DNA from: Halobacteriales archaeon
GTDB lineage: Archaea > Halobacteriota > Halobacteria > Halobacteriales > SKSH01
Direction: 5' to 3'
NCBI GenBank assembly: GCA_007118075.1
Contig: SKSH01000116.1
Coordinates: 1 to 8,689, forward strand
Length of the DNA: 8,689 bases
Within the stretch, counting starts at the first letter, position 1. The number at the start of each line of letters is the position of its first letter. The notes below the pieces were generated by a model. The model had not been told where the DNA came from and did no database searches. It saw only the letters and a program-made list of their open reading frames with translations. Below are positions 6,983 through 8,689 of the stretch, piece by piece. A program made the translations under genes and the position numbers.

Positions 6983-7828
6983 TCAGGGGAGCTGAACCGA
7001 ACAATCGTACCGGTCACCGATGTTGAGGACGTCGACACGTTGTGGATGCTCGAAGCTCCGACGGTGCTCATCGACGATATGTGGGTCAGTCGTCAATCCC
7101 CGCCACATATCCCAGTGTGTCGGAATCAGGACGTTGGTACGTAGCTGCGAGGCGACGTGGATGCAATCATCAGGATCGTTGTACCACGCGGTGCGCTTTG
7201 GTTCTCGTGTCTCCTTATCAGGGATCATCCCGACCGACCCGACAGCTACAACCGCCACATCGACATCATGGGTGGCACCGATCTCCTCGAGGACCGGTGA
7301 TGGCCGCCCATCACCAGGATGAACGACCGTCACCCCGTCATACTCGAACACGTAGGTCAGGTCATAATCCGCATCAGGATCAGTCCCTTGGTACGCGAAC
7401 ATCTCGAGATCGCCGAACGCGGTTACGTCCCCGGGTTCGATCGACTCAAACTGATCAGATTCCATCGAGTAGGTGTCTCCCCAGCCGCGGTCCATGGCGA
7501 GGTCGATGCAGCCGGATGAGGCGACCAGACTCGCACCTGTCTCCTGGATGATCGGGCCCTGTGACGGGCCATGCAGATGATCTGTATGTTCATGGGTGAC
7601 CACCACCGCCGATGCCACCGAGGGGGTATCTGGGTCAAACGGCACAGGGATCATCCGAACCGTCCGTGGTGGATCACCGGTCCCGAGATACGGATCAATG
7701 TAAACGGTCGTGCCATCAGCTGCCTTGAGGACCAGTCCATTGCAACCGAGGTACCAGAGTGTGAGTTGCGCAGGGTCGGCGAGCTCGATCTCATCGATGA
7801 GCCACCGTCCCCAGTCGCTTGCGATCAT
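6983..7828 (-). CDS. UlaG-like metallo-beta-lactamase-fold hydrolase
   Basis: Metal-dependent hydrolase of the metallo-beta-lactamase superfamily, closest by eye to UlaG, the bacterial L-ascorbate-6-phosphate lactonase. The 281 residues open with DWGRWLIDEIE (5-15) and WYLGCNGLVLK (25-35), which parallel the UlaG N-terminus. IDPYLGTG (44-51) precedes the metal-binding THEHTDHLHG (78-87; H79, H81, D83, H84). HPGD (170-173) supplies the next His and Asp ligands, and PTHWDMWRGLTTDP (236-249) corresponds to the UlaG histidine near the end of the fold. All ligands are present. UlaG of E. coli has about 354 residues, so this version is compact, mainly missing a C-terminal extension. No ascorbate transport or utilisation genes are nearby, so the substrate is probably different. 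I chose the ATG at 7828 because the UlaG-like match begins there; an in-frame ATG at 7960 would add 44 unmatched residues and run into the divergent gene. No signal peptide is visible. Confidence 0.88.
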   Translation of the reverse strand: MIASDWGRWLIDEIELADPAQLTLWYLGCNGLVLKAADGTTVYIDPYLGTGDPPRTVRMIPVPFDPDTPSVASAVVVTHEHTDHLHGPSQGPIIQETGASLVASSGCIDLAMDRGWGDTYSMESDQFESIEPGDVTAFGDLEMFAYQGTDPDADYDLTYVFEYDGVTVVHPGDGRPSPVLEEIGATHDVDVAVVAVGSVGMIPDKETREPKRTAWYNDPDDCIHVASQLRTNVLIPTHWDMWRGLTTDPHIVDEHRRSFEHPQRVDVLNIGDRYDCSVQLP

Positions 7829-7858
7829 GGTCGACGCTCGATGCGGTGGGAACTTACC

Positions 7859-7867
7859 CGTTTTGAA
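7859..7867. promoter_or_regulatory. possible shared TATA-like element between hydrolase and J-domain genes
   Basis: The sequence reads TTCAAAACG on the minus strand and CGTTTTGAA on the plus strand. Its centre is 35 nt before the hydrolase ATG (7828) and 54 nt before the proposed GTG of the J-domain gene (7917). A TATA box here would give a leader of about 8 nt for the hydrolase and about 26 nt for the J-domain gene. No other convincing TATA lies in 7829-7916. Confidence 0.4.
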
Positions 7868-7874
7868 CCGTTCA
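7864..7874. promoter_or_regulatory. 11-bp palindrome with a third half-site, candidate operator
   Basis: TGAAC-C-GTTCA is a perfect inverted repeat around one base. A further TGAAC copy lies at 7895-7899, 31 bp (about three helical turns) from the first half. The palindrome overlaps the proposed TATA element of the divergent hydrolase/J-domain pair, so a bound dimer could control either gene. No regulator gene is present in the window. Confidence 0.4.
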
Positions 7875-7916
7875 CGCCCACGTAGCCCTCTTGGTGAACC
7901 AGCCCGTAGTGCATCT

Positions 7917-8495
7917 GTGGTACTCGGTGAATTCCCCACCTGGTTGGTCCACGGGATCATACTCGGGTTGGTGTTCAGCCTCGGTGTGTTCCTCGTGTAT
8001 ATGGCCGGCCAACGCTGGTGGGAGCTTGGTCGTCCAGCAGCTGGCCGGTACGACTCAGATGGATTGCGGCGGGCGGAGGTACGCGCCTATCTCGTCGCGA
8101 TCGGTGAGGATGCCGTCGAATCATTCCGTATCGATGGTATCGAGACGGATTTCTGGCTCCCACAACGGCAGGTCGCCATCACCTTCGATGCGTCGGTTTA
8201 CTTCAGACTGCGCGATGCCGGTGTGACGGTTGTCCTCCTCGAACATGAGGTGCCCGGCCATCGGATCGGCCCCCGGTTACCCTTCGAGACACCGCCACTA
8301 CAGTCAACCACTGCCGGAACAAACGGCACTGACTGGGCGCATTCGGTACTCGGAGTCGAGATTGGAGCAGACGATGCCGTCATCGAGCAGGCTTACCGTG
8401 ATCGGATTAAAGAGGTCCATCCCGATGTCGGCGGTGATCAGGCGGCACTCATCGAGGTGCTTGAGGCATACGAACAGCTCTCGACCGCCTCCTAA
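7917..8495 (+). CDS. membrane-anchored J-domain protein
   Basis: Contains a DnaJ (J) domain, the module that stimulates ATP hydrolysis by DnaK/Hsp70. From the GTG at 7917 it has 192 residues. One hydrophobic helix at about 9-29 (IILGLVFSLGVFLVYMAG) anchors it. A conserved-looking middle region follows, with ETDFWLPQRQVAITFDASVYF (76-96), LLEHEVPG (107-114) and RLPFET (120-125). The C-terminal J domain (about 139-190) has LGV (145-147), a helix II ending in KEV, the diagnostic HPD at 168-170, and a third helix VLEAYEQL. There is no Gly/Phe region or zinc domain, so it is a minimal type III J protein. Longer in-frame ATGs (7710 to 7827) lie inside or on the divergent hydrolase start, so the GTG is preferred, though no ribosome binding site is clear. 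No DnaK gene is nearby. The J domain would face the cytoplasm if the N-terminus is outside. Confidence 0.85.
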   Translation: MVLGEFPTWLVHGIILGLVFSLGVFLVYMAGQRWWELGRPAAGRYDSDGLRRAEVRAYLVAIGEDAVESFRIDGIETDFWLPQRQVAITFDASVYFRLRDAGVTVVLLEHEVPGHRIGPRLPFETPPLQSTTAGTNGTDWAHSVLGVEIGADDAVIEQAYRDRIKEVHPDVGGDQAALIEVLEAYEQLSTAS

Positions 8496-8503
8496 ATCGG
8501 CGT

Positions 8504-8689
8504 TCAGGGTGAATCGACCGGGTACTCGATCGCCTCGAAGAGCTCGATGAGGTCGTCGATCGCATCGACCGATCGGTGATGGACCCCTGCCGGAAGGATG
8601 AAGTCGTCCTCTAGTTCCACGATCGCGAGATAGACGATGACCGGGACGGTGTCATCGACATCATCGACCGCCAAGTCGGCTTCAAAGAC
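8504..8689 (-). CDS. C-terminal part of an acidic protein, cut by the window edge
   Basis: One minus-strand frame is open from the window edge to a TGA at 8504-8506, encoding 61 residues that end in EAIEYPVDSP. The composition is typically haloarchaeal: 17 Asp/Glu against a single Arg and no Lys. Codons mostly end in C or G. The stop is 8 bp from the stop of the convergent J-domain gene, a normal tail-to-tail spacing. There is a hydrophobic strand VPVIVYLAIVEL (15-26) and then a likely helix DAIDDLIELFEAI (42-54). No family can be named from this fragment, and its start lies outside the window. Confidence 0.65.
   Translation of the reverse strand, partial: VFEADLAVDDVDDTVPVIVYLAIVELEDDFILPAGVHHRSVDAIDDLIELFEAIEYPVDSP

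Noticed and set aside
6942..7004. Longer N-terminus for the coiled-coil protein starting at 7004
   Set aside because: It would overlap the upstream hydrolase gene and place the strong TATA box inside the coding region.
7710..7916. Longer N-terminus for the J-domain protein starting at 7710
   Set aside because: It would run antisense through the start of the hydrolase, and its residues look like a shadow. The membrane anchor begins just after the GTG at 7917.
7829..7960. Longer N-terminus for the UlaG-like hydrolase starting at 7960
   Set aside because: The extra 44 residues are Arg/Ser/Gly rich, unlike haloarchaeal proteins. They cross the palindrome and promoter-like DNA and overlap the J-domain gene.
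1..8689. tRNA, rRNA, CRISPR repeats, transposases, integrase or attachment sites
   Set aside because: I found no cloverleaf-like sequence, regularly spaced repeats, or mobile-element proteins; nearly all the DNA is explained by coding genes.

Overview
The window looks like chromosomal DNA of an extremely halophilic archaeon (class Halobacteria); the genus cannot be named from sequence alone. The basis is a set of strongly acidic proteins, frequent GATC tetramers with very few CTAG, TATA-type (BRE/TATA) promoters about 25-30 nt upstream of start codons with little or no leader, and several proteins of recognisably haloarchaeal type. The stretch is gene-dense. I see no tRNA, rRNA, CRISPR array, insertion sequence or phage genes.

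Layout. At the left edge (1-172) there is a possible end of a plus-strand gene and a small hairpin. Next is a minus-strand Mrp/NBP35-type P-loop ATPase for Fe-S cluster carriage (173-1192). An 84-bp two-way promoter region separates it from a plus-strand membrane protein (1277-2512) with an extracytoplasmic domain resembling the LssY C-terminal domain and about seven membrane segments. That gene overlaps, tail to tail, the end of a minus-strand pair: a class I SAM methyltransferase (2490-3155, or from a GTG at 3182) abutting or overlapping the end of copA, a two-HMA-domain Cu+-exporting P1B-type ATPase (3164-5785). Upstream of copA, in the same direction but with their own promoters, lie an acidic coiled-coil protein of unknown function (5871-6941) and an UlaG-like metallo-beta-lactamase-fold hydrolase (6983-7828). 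An 88-bp divergent region containing an 11-bp palindrome separates the hydrolase from a plus-strand membrane-anchored J-domain protein (7917-8495). The window ends inside the C-terminus of an acidic minus-strand protein.

How the genes may work together. The only clear functional unit is copA plus the methyltransferase, which probably share the copA promoter, so the methyltransferase may belong to the copper response. Mrp sits nearby and handles Fe-S clusters, the best-known target of copper poisoning, but it is on a separate transcript and the link is only suggestive. The rest appear to be individually promoted, conserved haloarchaeal genes. Nothing here is an obvious new multi-gene defence or mobile system. 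The most interesting items are the copper-methyltransferase pair, the uncharacterised coiled-coil protein, the LssY-like membrane protein, and the small palindromes placed at three of the promoters.
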